From the NCBI GenBank assembly GCA_031398975.1, contig JANNOI010000055.1, forward strand, positions 1 to 18,677: 18,677 nt of DNA, given 5' to 3'. The stretch is from JAKFWI01 sp031398975 (GTDB taxonomy: Bacteria > Pseudomonadota > Alphaproteobacteria > Caulobacterales > Aquidulcibacteraceae). Made by a program: the position numbers and the translations under genes. Under the pieces are notes generated by a model. That model was not told the origin of the DNA. It ran no database searches and saw only the letters and a program-made list of their open reading frames with translations. This document shows, one piece after another, positions 1 through 6,076 of the stretch. How positions within the stretch are numbered: position 1 is the first letter of the stretch; every line of letters begins with the position of its first letter.

Positions 1-124
1 GGACAATGTGAAAATGGTGGTCGAGCTGATCACCCCGATCGCCATGGAGGAGAAGCTCCGCTTCGCCATCCGCGAAGGCGGCCGCACCGTCGGCGCCGGC
101 GTCGTCGCGAAAATCCTGGACTGA
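1..124 (+). CDS. tuf: Elongation factor Tu, C-terminal end (partial, 5' end outside window)
   Basis: This is the last 40 codons of EF-Tu, the GTPase that delivers aminoacyl-tRNA to the ribosomal A site. The frame begins at base 2 and ends with TGA at 122-124. The visible residues belong to beta-barrel domain 3: MVVELITPIAMEEKLRFAIR, followed by EGGRTVGAGVVAKILD, which is the near-universal EF-Tu C-terminus. All four isoleucines use ATC, as in the neighbouring ribosomal genes. The gene lies upstream of tRNA-Trp and secE, the usual place of one of the two tuf copies in many proteobacteria. The other copy begins at 18539. Identity is certain. Only the missing N-terminus prevents further comment. 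Confidence 0.96.
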   Translation, partial: DNVKMVVELITPIAMEEKLRFAIREGGRTVGAGVVAKILD

Positions 125-147
125 ACGCGGGGCTGAAGGGGGCGGGG

Positions 148-166
148 AAGCGGCGGCGCGCTTTTT
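148..166 (+). terminator. Possible weak intrinsic terminator after tuf
   Basis: A 5-bp stem (AAGCG 148-152 with CGCTT 159-163, loop 153-158) can extend by two G-U pairs. It runs into a T5 tract at 162-166. It starts 23 bases after the tuf stop. The stem is short, so termination may be partial or absent. Confidence 0.35.
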
Positions 167-189
167 CCGGCCCGGGCCCGGACATGCGC

Positions 190-218
190 TTGCCGCAGCG
201 GGCTTGCGCTGCTAACGG
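190..218 (+). promoter_or_regulatory. Candidate promoter for tRNA-Trp / secE-nusG
   Basis: TTGCCGC at 190-196 is followed after 14 bases by GCTAACGG at 211-218. This resembles the Caulobacter housekeeping consensus as I recall it (TTGaCgs, N10-14, GCTANAWC). It lies about 110 bases upstream of the tRNA and downstream of the possible tuf terminator. The -10 match is imperfect. Confidence 0.38.
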
Positions 219-330
219 TCGAGGTCTGATCTTTGAAGGGCGCGCCGGCGGGAAGACCGCCTGCCCGGCGCGTTCCGCTTCAAGCGGGATTGGCGATCGC
301 CGGGCGCGCCTTGGCGCCCACGCGCCGCCT

Positions 331-406
331 AGGAGTGTAGCTCAGCTGGTAGAGCATCGGTCTCCAAAACCGAGGGCCGGGGGTTCGAGTCCCTCCACTC
401 CTGCCA
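331..406 (+). tRNA. trnW: tRNA-Trp (anticodon CCA)
   Basis: This is a complete 76-base cloverleaf with an encoded CCA end. The acceptor stem is AGGAGTG 331-337 with CACTCCT 396-402, discriminator G403, and CCA at 404-406. The D arm is GCTC 340-343 with GAGC 352-355. The anticodon stem is TCGGT 357-361 with ACCGA 369-373, and the anticodon is CCA at 364-366. The variable loop has 5 bases. The T arm is 379-383 with 391-395 (one G-U pair) around TTCGAGT. All arms are canonical. Its position between tuf and secE is common in alphaproteobacteria, and it is probably processed from the tuf/secE transcript or from the promoter at 190-218. Confidence 0.98.
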
Positions 407-461
407 CCGGTCGGCGCCTGTCGGGAGCCTGGACGTTCGAGGAGGGGCCGGAGGGGGCCAG

Positions 462-506
462 TGCGCGAAAGGCTGCTGCGCGAAAGGTTGCTGCGCAAAA
501 GAACAA
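462..506 (+). repeat. Three 15-base tandem repeats between tRNA-Trp and secE
   Basis: Unit 1 is TGCGCGAAAGGCTGC (462-476). Unit 2 differs by one base (477-491). Unit 3 (492-506) is degenerate after TGCGCAAAAG. The rest of 407-613 shows no credible gene. Confidence 0.75.
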
Positions 507-613
507 AAGACGAGCCCTGACAGACCCGGACCCCTATATCAGCCGAAACCAGGACGCAGCCCCGCACCGCCCCTCCGACCCGGCGGCCGCGGCGCGAACA
601 CGAGGTGCATGCC

Positions 614-847
614 ATGACGACCGAAGTCGCCGAGCGGGAAGAGCCCCGGCGCAAGCGCGTGGGCCCGCTCACCTTCCTCCGGGAGGTGCGCGCCGAGGGC
701 CGCAAGATCACCTGGGCCACGCGCCAGGAAACGCTCGTGTCCACGATCATGGTGCTGATCATGGTGGCGCTGGCGGCGGTGTTTTTCTTCGCGGTGGATT
801 CGGTGCTGCGGCTGGTGGTGAGTTTCGTTCTGGGCCTCGCGGGTTGA
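614..847 (+). CDS. secE: Preprotein translocase subunit SecE
   Basis: SecE is the small clamp subunit of the SecYEG inner-membrane translocon. The 77-residue product has a basic cytoplasmic N-terminus, the amphipathic segment FLREVRAEGRKITWATRQET (residues 21-40) with the diagnostic KITW, and one membrane helix at about residues 41-61. This is the short single-TM form, unlike the three-TM E. coli protein. The ATG at 614 is chosen because GAGG at 602-605 lies 8 bases upstream. An in-frame GTG at 605 would add three residues but overlaps that site. nusG follows after 31 bases, the standard secE-nusG pair, probably cotranscribed. Confidence 0.95.
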   Translation: MTTEVAEREEPRRKRVGPLTFLREVRAEGRKITWATRQETLVSTIMVLIMVALAAVFFFAVDSVLRLVVSFVLGLAG

Positions 848-878
848 GCCTGGCGGGCGGGCATGGGGAGCATGCAGC

Positions 879-1415
879 GTGAGTGCGCACTGGTACATCG
901 TTCACGCTTACTCGAACTTTGAGAAGAAGGTCGCCGAGGCGATCCGCGAGCAGGCCGCGCGTCAGGGCCTGATGGAGCTGTTCGAGGATATCCGCGTGCC
1001 CACCGAGGAGGTCGTGGAGGTCCACCGCAACAAGAAGCGCATTCGCGAAAACCGCCACTTCCCCGGCTATGTGCTGGTGAAGATGGACATGACCGACGAC
1101 GCGTACCACCTCGTCAAGAACACGCCCAAAGTCACCGGCTTCCTGGGCCAGCAGAACAAGCCCCAGCCCGTCACCGAGCGCGAGGTGCAGCGCATCCTGG
1201 GCCATGTGGCGGAGGCTGCCGCCGCCGCGCCCCGAAGGCTCATCTCCTACGAGATCGGCGAGCGTGTGCGCGTCAATGACGGGCCGTTCGCCTCTTTCGA
1301 GGGCGCGGTGGAGGAGATCGACGAGGATCGCGGCCGGCTCAAAGTGTCGGTGACGATCTTCGGCCGCGCCACGCCCGTGGAGCTTGAGTTCGGGCAGGTT
1401 GACAAGGCGCACTGA
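879..1415 (+). CDS. nusG: Transcription termination/antitermination protein NusG
   Basis: NusG binds the RNA polymerase clamp, suppresses pausing, and links polymerase to Rho or to ribosomal S10. The 178-residue product has an NGN domain (about residues 1-112, starting SAHWYIVHAYSNFEKKVAEA, with FPGYVLV at 61-67) and a KOW domain (about 125-175, with the loop VNDGPFASFEGAVEEIDEDRG). The start is GTG at 879, supported by GGGGAG at 865-870. The internal ATG at 872 is in another frame. Length matches E. coli NusG (about 181). The expected next gene is rplK, but here a PAS/chemoreceptor gene intervenes. Confidence 0.97.
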   Translation: MSAHWYIVHAYSNFEKKVAEAIREQAARQGLMELFEDIRVPTEEVVEVHRNKKRIRENRHFPGYVLVKMDMTDDAYHLVKNTPKVTGFLGQQNKPQPVTEREVQRILGHVAEAAAAAPRRLISYEIGERVRVNDGPFASFEGAVEEIDEDRGRLKVSVTIFGRATPVELEFGQVDKAH

Positions 1416-1425
1416 GGCGGCGCGT

Positions 1426-1488
1426 TCAAATTTTTTTAAGCCCGACTCGCCGATCGTCCCGTCCTTAAAGGGGACGGAGGGCGCGACG
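1426..1488 (+). promoter_or_regulatory. nusG-downstream T-tract and RBS-overlapping hairpin
   Basis: The junction holds an uninterrupted T run at about 1431-1437 with no strong stem before it. It also holds a hairpin CCGTCC 1459-1464 with GGACGG 1472-1477. The 3' arm of the hairpin overlaps the Shine-Dalgarno GGAGG (1476-1480) of the next gene, so it could lower its translation. Folding was done by eye. Confidence 0.3.
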
Positions 1489-3267
1489 ATGAAGGCCGGG
1501 CAAGAGAGCCAGCGACACGACGCTGCGAGCCAGGAAAGTCAGCGCCAGGCGCTCGAATCGAAGCTCGCCGCGCTCGACCGCTCCCAGGCCATTATCGAGT
1601 TCGATCTGGACGGGACGGTGCTGGCCGCCAACGCCAATTTCCTCGCCGCCATGGGCTATGCGCGCGAGGAGGTGGTCGGACGCCACCATTCCATGTTCAT
1701 GGATACCGCCGCGGCCGGGAGCGAGGCCTACCACGCCCTCTGGCGCAATCTGCGGCGGGGGGAGTTCGTCAGCGGGGAGTTCAAGCGCCTCGGCAAGGGC
1801 GGCCGCGAAGTCTGGATCCAGGCGACCTACAATCCCGTGCTGGGCGGCGACAACCGCCCCGTGCGCATCGTGAAGATCGCCGCCGACATCACCCAGAACA
1901 AGATCGAGGCCGCCAATTTCAAGAGCCAGATCGAGGCCATCGGCCGTTCGCAGGCCGTGATCGAGTTCGACGTGGAGGGGAAAATCCTGTCCGCGAACGA
2001 AAATTTCCTGGCGGCGTTCCAGTACGGGCTGAACGAGATCGTCGGCCAGCATCACCGCATGTTTGTGGAGCCGGAGGAGCACCAAGCCCCGCACTATCGC
2101 GCCTTCTGGGACCGCCTGCGGCAGGGCGAAACCCAACTCGGCCGCTTCAAGCGTCTGGGCAAGGGCGGGCGGGTGGTGTGGATCCAGGCCTGCTACAGCC
2201 CGATTTTGGACGCCGCCGGCAAGCCCTTCAAGGTCGTGAAGTTCGCCACCGACATCACCGCCCAGGTCGATCTGCAGGCGAGCACGGAATTGCTGTCCCT
2301 CGTGGCGAACGGGACGCAGAATTCAGTCATCATCACGGATGCGGACGGGCGCATCGAATACGTCAATCCGGGCTTCGAGCGGATGACGGGCTACAGCTTC
2401 GCCGAAGTGCAGGGCAAGAAGCCCGGCCACCTGCTGCAGGGGCCCCAGACCAGTGCGGCGACGATCGCGTTGGTGCGCGAGCGGCTGCGCCTGCGCTAGC
2501 CCTTCTATGACGAAATCCTCAATTACCGCAAAGACGGGACGCCCTATTGGATTTCGCTGGCGATCAATCCGGTGTTCAAGGCCGACGGGCGACTGGAGCG
2601 CTTCATCGCGATCCAGGCGGACGTCACCGCGACCAAGCTCGACGCGCTCGAATATACGATGAAGCTCAACATTATCAGCCAGACCATGGCGATCGCGGAA
2701 TGGGCGCCCGGGCAGGCCGAGCCGACGGTCAACGCCTTCCTGGGCGGGCGCATGGGCCCGGGCGAGCGGCCCCCGGCGCTTGACGCCGTTCTGACCCGCG
2801 AGGAGCAGGCCGCCGCGGCGCGGGGCGACAGCATCGCCAAGCCGCTGTCCTGGAAGCTGGGGGGCGAGCGCTCGATCGAGCTGGACGCGGTGTTCTCCGC
2901 CATCCGCGACCTGGACGGGCGGGTCGCCAAGATGTTGATGTTCGGGGCCGACGCCACGGCCCGGCGCCAGACCGTGCGCCAGACCCAGGCCGCCATGCAG
3001 GACGTGCTGGAATCGAGCAAGGGCATCGCCGCCAGCGTTTCCGTTATCGACGATATCGCCAGCCAGACCAATCTCCTCGCCCTGAACGCCACGATCGAGG
3101 CCGCGCGCGCCGGGGAGGCGGGGCGGGGCTTTGCGGTGGTGGCCGCCGAGGTCAAGGCGCTGGCCTCGCGCTCGGGCGCCTCGGCCAAGACGATCACCGG
3201 CATCGTGCGCGACAACGAGGCCACGATCTCTACGCTGAACGAGCGCCTGCGCCGCCTGGCGGGCTGA
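1489..3267 (+). pseudogene. Triple-PAS soluble methyl-accepting chemotaxis-like protein, interrupted by an in-frame TAG
   Basis: The gene begins at ATG 1489 with GGAGG at 1476-1480 and ends at TGA 3265-3267. It would encode 592 residues, but codon 337 (2497-2499) is TAG. The frame is open on both sides, giving 336 and 255 residues. PAS1 (about residues 30-137) and PAS2 (150-258) are close duplicates, each with SQA(I/V)IEFD and KRLGKGGR. PAS3 (264-385) is LOV-like but lacks the flavin-binding Cys (GKKPGHLLQG at 309-318). The stop falls inside PAS3, just before PFYDEILNYRKDGTPYWISL. A short MCP signalling tip (about 519-575, SQTNLLALNATIEAARAGEA) would bind CheA/CheW. There is no TM segment, so it is cytosolic, like BdlA/Aer-type sensors. 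It lies unusually between nusG and rplK. It could be a recent pseudogene, a sequencing error, or amber readthrough. Confidence 0.82.
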
Positions 3268-3281
3268 GCGAGCGAGCCCAA

Positions 3282-3317
3282 GGCTCCCATCAGGGGCTCC
3301 CATCAGGGCTCCCATCG
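3282..3317 (+). repeat. Three short direct repeats downstream of the chemoreceptor pseudogene
   Basis: GGCTCCCATCAG occurs at 3282-3293 and 3295-3306, with a third partial copy GGCTCCCATC at 3307-3316. Spacing is 12-13 bases. It looks like slippage-generated spacer sequence. Confidence 0.7.
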
Positions 3318-3430
3318 ACAAGCCGGAACTTCTCCTCTATGCACCCGCCTCCGCCAGCGCCGAAAAGGCGTGGGCGATTCGCGTGGGAGGCTTTGGGCAA
3401 AGACCAGCCCGGCCGCACCACGCCCCTCTC

Positions 3431-3452
3431 GCTGCAGGAATAGGCCTGCGGC
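3431..3452 (+). promoter_or_regulatory. Stem-loop in the rplK leader
   Basis: GCTGCAGG 3431-3438 pairs with CCTGCGGC 3445-3452 (8 bp, one T-G wobble) around the loop AATAGG. A second possible stem, GGCGCG 3450-3455 with CGCGCC 3465-3470, follows. In E. coli, L1 represses its own operon by binding the L11 leader. This hairpin is a candidate for such a site, but I see no diagnostic L1 motif. Confidence 0.3.
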
Positions 3453-3513
3453 GCGATCCGGCGGCGCGCCATACCCTTTGACCGGGCGGCGCGGGCGTCC
3501 TGGAGAGGATCAG

Positions 3514-3960
3514 ATGGCGAAGAAAGTCATGGGGCAGATCAAGCTCCAAGTGCCGGCGGCGGCGGCCAATCCCTCGCCCCCGATCGGCCCCGCACTCGGC
3601 CAGCGCGGCCTCAACATCATGGAATTCTGCAAGGGTTTCAACGCCCGCACCCAGGAGATGGAGAAGGGCCAGCCGTGCCCGGTCCTGATCACCTATTACC
3701 AGGACAAGTCCTTCACCTTCGAAATCAAGACCCCGCCGGCGACATTCCTCCTGAAAAAGGCCGCGGGGCTCAAGATCGGCAAGAAGCCCGCTTCGGGCTC
3801 GAAGCTGCCGGGGCGCACCAAGGTGGGCACGGTCACGAAGGCCCAGTGCCGCCAGATCGCGGAAACCAAGATGAAGGACCTGAACGCCCACGACCTCGAC
3901 GCCGCCACCTCCATCATCATGGGCTCGGCGCGGGCGATGGGCCTGGAAGTGGTGGAGTAG
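3514..3960 (+). CDS. rplK: 50S ribosomal protein L11
   Basis: L11 binds the 23S rRNA GTPase-associated region at the base of the L7/L12 stalk and takes part in factor binding and the stringent response. The 148-residue product is slightly longer than E. coli L11 (142). The N-terminal domain has the proline-rich NPSPPIGPALGQRGLNIMEF stretch (residues 20-39), the region where thiostrepton-type drugs act. The C-terminal RNA-binding domain carries GRTKVGTVTKAQ and ends in ATSIIMGSARAMGLEVVE. The ATG at 3514 has GGAGAGG at 3502-3508, five bases away. The upstream in-frame extension has no coding character. rplA starts 4 bases after the stop, so the two are translationally linked. Confidence 0.97.
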   Translation: MAKKVMGQIKLQVPAAAANPSPPIGPALGQRGLNIMEFCKGFNARTQEMEKGQPCPVLITYYQDKSFTFEIKTPPATFLLKKAAGLKIGKKPASGSKLPGRTKVGTVTKAQCRQIAETKMKDLNAHDLDAATSIIMGSARAMGLEVVE

Positions 3961-3964
3961 GGAC

Positions 3965-4681
3965 ATGGCTGTTCTGGACGGGGTCCGCACGACCAAGAGG
4001 ATGGCCAAGAGCCATGCCGGCATCGATGCGCGCAAGCTGCACAAGCTCGAAGAGGCGGTGCGGATGGTGAAGGAGCGCGCCAGCGCCAAGTTCGACGAGA
4101 CGGTGGAGGTCGCGCTCAATCTGGGCGTGGACCCGAAATATCCCGATCAGCAGGTGCGCGGCGTGTGCAACCTGCCCAACGGCACCGGCAAGACGCTGCG
4201 CGTGGCCGTGTTCGCGCGCGACAAGAAGGCCGAGGAAGCGCGCGCCGCCGGGGCCGACATCGTCGGCGCCGACGACCTGTTCGCGACCATTAATGGCGGC
4301 AAGATTGAGTTCGACCGCCTGATCGCCACCCCGGATATGATGCCGCTCGTGGGCCGGCTCGGTAAAATCCTGGGCCCGCGGGGGCTAATGCCCAACCCGA
4401 AAGTGGGCACTGTGACCGCGGACGTGACCAAGGCGGTGAAGGATTCCAAGGGCGGCGCGGTGGAGTTCCGGGTGGAGAAGGCCGGGATCATCCATGCCGG
4501 GATCGGCAAGGCGAGCTTCCCGCCGGAGGCGCTCACCCAGAACATTCGGGCCTTCGTCGATGCGGTGGTGAAGGCCAAACCGACGGGCGCGAAGGGTACT
4601 TTCGTGCGCAAAGTGGCGGTGAGCTCGACGATGGGGCCGGGCGTTCGCGTGGAAACGCAAAGCGCGCTTGCAGCAGATTAA
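3965..4681 (+). CDS. rplA: 50S ribosomal protein L1
   Basis: L1 forms the mobile stalk beside the E site and, in E. coli, represses translation of the L11-L1 mRNA. The 238-residue product shows family landmarks: KFDETVEVALNLGVDPKYPD, then GRLGKILGPRGLMPNPKVGT, then the C-terminal segment KGTFVRKVAVSSTMGPGV. ATG 3965 is preferred because GGAG at 3954-3957, inside the rplK end, lies 7 bases upstream. An in-frame ATG at 4001 has a purine tract directly abutting it and would remove residues that align with the usual L1 N-terminus. Length is normal (E. coli 234). The TAA stop is followed by the long rplJ leader. Confidence 0.97.
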   Translation: MAVLDGVRTTKRMAKSHAGIDARKLHKLEEAVRMVKERASAKFDETVEVALNLGVDPKYPDQQVRGVCNLPNGTGKTLRVAVFARDKKAEEARAAGADIVGADDLFATINGGKIEFDRLIATPDMMPLVGRLGKILGPRGLMPNPKVGTVTADVTKAVKDSKGGAVEFRVEKAGIIHAGIGKASFPPEALTQNIRAFVDAVVKAKPTGAKGTFVRKVAVSSTMGPGVRVETQSALAAD

Positions 4682-4705
4682 AGAATTCTGCATAACGCAC
4701 GACTT

Positions 4706-4725
4706 GCCGCCCGGAGCCGGGCGGC
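4706..4725 (+). promoter_or_regulatory. GC-rich hairpin just after rplA
   Basis: GCCGCCCG 4706-4713 pairs perfectly with CGGGCGGC 4718-4725 around the tetraloop GAGC. There is no T tract after it. It may be an mRNA 3'-end stabiliser or processing site between rplKA and rplJL, or a Rho-type element. It is not a classic intrinsic terminator. Confidence 0.5.
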
Positions 4726-4761
4726 GGATCGGCGGTTTGGCGTCCTCGCACCAGGAAACCA

Positions 4762-4818
4762 GCCGCCGCCTGTCCGAGACTGCAGGCGCCTTGGGCCATT
4801 GGCGGTATCGCCGGCGGC
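4762..4818 (+). promoter_or_regulatory. Candidate L10 (rplJ) leader: branched RNA structure
   Basis: The closing stem GCCGCC 4762-4767 pairs with GGCGGC 4813-4818. It encloses a hairpin GCCTG 4768-4772 / CAGGC 4783-4787 with the loop TCCGAGACTG, and a small hairpin GGCG 4801-4804 / CGCC 4809-4812. A multi-branched structure about 275-330 bases ahead of rplJ is what an L10 autoregulatory leader would look like. I could not match it to a covariance model. Confidence 0.42.
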
Positions 4819-4850
4819 GAAGGGCTTAATTCCATGTCCTTTCGCTTTTT
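4817..4850 (+). terminator. Terminator-like hairpin (attenuator candidate) in the rplJ leader
   Basis: GCGAAGGG 4817-4824 pairs with CCTTTCGC 4838-4845 (8 bp, one G-U) around a 13-base loop, directly followed by TTTTT 4846-4850. Its 5' arm shares GC (4817-4818) with the closing stem of the upstream branched structure, so the two folds compete. It lies 243 bases before the rplJ start. Confidence 0.45.
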
Positions 4851-4980
4851 GGGCGAGAGGCGGGGGGCCGGCAGGAGATGGGAGTTCGAGTTTCGATACG
4901 CCCCATGGGCGCCGCGCGCGGCGTTCCATGCGGATTTGTCGGCGCACGGCCCAGGGGACAGGAGTGGCGCGGGATCGCGC

Positions 4981-5010
4981 GCGAAGCTCCGTTCCGCCGG
5001 AACGCTTCGC
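4981..5010 (+). promoter_or_regulatory. Strong hairpin in the distal rplJ leader
   Basis: GCGAAGC 4981-4987 pairs with GCTTCGC 5004-5010. After a 3-base bulge (TCC), GTTCC 4991-4995 pairs with GGAAC 4999-5003. This gives 12 bp in all with a GCC loop. There is no T tract. It lies about 70 bases before the rplJ Shine-Dalgarno and could be a processing or translational control element. Confidence 0.5.
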
Positions 5011-5092
5011 GGGCCTCCGGCGCCCCGGGGCGGCCGGATGGGCTGGTCGCGCCGTCAATGCATGCCCGGCTACGGCCTGGCGGGAGAGCGTG

Positions 5093-5623
5093 ATGGACCG
5101 TGCGGAAAAGGTCGAGGCCGTGGAGGCCCTGAGGGGTATCTTCGCGCGCTCCGGCGTGGTGGTGGTAGGCCATTATGCAGGCCTCAGCGTCGCCGATTTG
5201 ACCGTGCTCCGCGTGCGCCTGCGCGACGCGGGCGCGGGGCTTAAAGTGGTGAAGAACAGGTTTGCGAAGATTGCGCTGGACGGCACGCCCGGCGCGGCGG
5301 GCGCGCACCTGTTTTCCGGACCCACCGCCATCGCCTACAGCGCCGATCCGGTCGCCGCCACCAAGGTCGCGGTGGCCTATGCGAAGGAGAAGGACCGTTT
5401 CGTTCTGGTCGGCGCGCTGTTGGGGCCGGCCGTTCTCGATGAAAACGGCGTCAAAGCGCTGGCGACGCTGCCCTCGCTCGACGAGCTGCGCGGCAAGCTG
5501 ATCGGCCTGATCCAGGCGCCGGCCACCAAGCTTGCGGCCCTGGTCCAGGCGCCGGGCGCCCAATTGGCGCGGGTGATCAACGCCTACGCCGTGAAAGATC
5601 AAGCTGGGGAGGAAGCGGCCTAA
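5093..5623 (+). CDS. rplJ: 50S ribosomal protein L10
   Basis: L10 anchors the L7/L12 dimers to 23S rRNA through its C-terminal helix and forms the stalk base. The 176-residue product opens with MDRAEKVEAVEALRGIFARS, typical of alphaproteobacterial L10. It contains the RNA-binding part GLKVVKNRFAKIAL and TPGAAGAHLFSGPTAIAYS, and ends in an L7/L12-binding helix (ATKLAALVQAPGAQLARVIN and following). ATG 5093 is chosen over the GTG at 5090 because GGGAGAG at 5082-5088 gives a 4-base spacer to the ATG and only 1 base to the GTG. rplL follows after 57 bases, the usual rplJL pair. The 411-base leader suggests autogenous control. Confidence 0.96.
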   Translation: MDRAEKVEAVEALRGIFARSGVVVVGHYAGLSVADLTVLRVRLRDAGAGLKVVKNRFAKIALDGTPGAAGAHLFSGPTAIAYSADPVAATKVAVAYAKEKDRFVLVGALLGPAVLDENGVKALATLPSLDELRGKLIGLIQAPATKLAALVQAPGAQLARVINAYAVKDQAGEEAA

Positions 5624-5680
5624 AAGCCGGTTTCGCCTGTCCTGAAAACGCTTAAACGTCACTAAACTGGGGTATCTTCC

Positions 5681-6061
5681 ATGTCGAAACTCGAAAAGAT
5701 CGTCGAGGACCTGTCCTCGCTCACCGTGCTCGAAGCCGCCGATCTGGCGAAGCTGCTCGAGGACAAGTGGGGCGTTTCCGCCGCGGCGCCGGTCGCCGTA
5801 GCCGCTCCCGCCGGCGGGGCCGCCGCCGCCGCCGCCCCCGTCGAAGAGCAGACCGAATTCACCGTCATGCTCGTCGGCGTCGGCGACAAGAAGATCGAGG
5901 TGATCAAGGAAGTCCGGGCCATCACGGCGCTGGGCCTCAAGGAAGCCAAGGACCTCGTCGAGGGCGCGCCCAAGGCGGTGAAGGAAGGCGTTAACAAGGC
6001 AGATGCGGAAAAATTCAAAGCCCAGCTTGAAAAAGCCGGCGCGAAGGTTGAATTGAAATAA
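5681..6061 (+). CDS. rplL: 50S ribosomal protein L7/L12
   Basis: This is the multi-copy acidic stalk protein that recruits EF-Tu, EF-G and other translational GTPases. The 126-residue product has an N-terminal dimerisation and L10-binding part (about residues 1-32, SKLEKIVEDLSSLTVLEAAD), an Ala/Pro/Gly-rich flexible hinge (about 33-54), and the globular factor-binding domain (about 55-126, with TEFTVMLVGVGDKKIEVIKE and ALGLKEAKDLVEGAPKAVKE). GGGG-rich CTGGGG at 5667-5672 precedes the ATG by 8 bases. Length is close to E. coli (121). The gene is followed by a large hairpin and a 386-base gap before rpoB, where expression of ribosomal and polymerase subunits is often uncoupled. Confidence 0.97.
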   Translation: MSKLEKIVEDLSSLTVLEAADLAKLLEDKWGVSAAAPVAVAAPAGGAAAAAAPVEEQTEFTVMLVGVGDKKIEVIKEVRAITALGLKEAKDLVEGAPKAVKEGVNKADAEKFKAQLEKAGAKVELK

Positions 6062-6076
6062 ATCATCTCATTCCCC

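Larger units (their letters stand above)
4682..5092 (+). other. rplA-rplJ intergenic region (411 bases), rplJ leader RNA
   Basis: I see no gene here. The region holds several inverted repeats entered separately: an 8-bp GC stem (4706-4725), a branched structure (4762-4818), a terminator-like hairpin with T5 (4817-4850), and a 12-bp stem (4981-5010). In many bacteria the L10 leader binds the L10-(L7/L12) complex to control stalk protein synthesis. The size and position match such a leader. No convincing -35/-10 pair was found. Confidence 0.6.

Noticed and set aside
184..882. Plus-strand open frame running through tRNA-Trp and overlapping secE
   Set aside because: It translates the tRNA and overlaps secE in another frame; the apparent ARKAA-type repeats come from the 15-base tandem repeat.
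1384..1488. Upstream extension of the chemoreceptor gene by 35 codons
   Set aside because: It would overlap the nusG 3' end and has no RBS, whereas ATG 1489 has a strong GGAGG eight bases upstream.
3478..3506. TTGACC before rplK as a promoter -35
   Set aside because: No acceptable -10 hexamer occurs 16-18 bases downstream; that position is the rplK Shine-Dalgarno.
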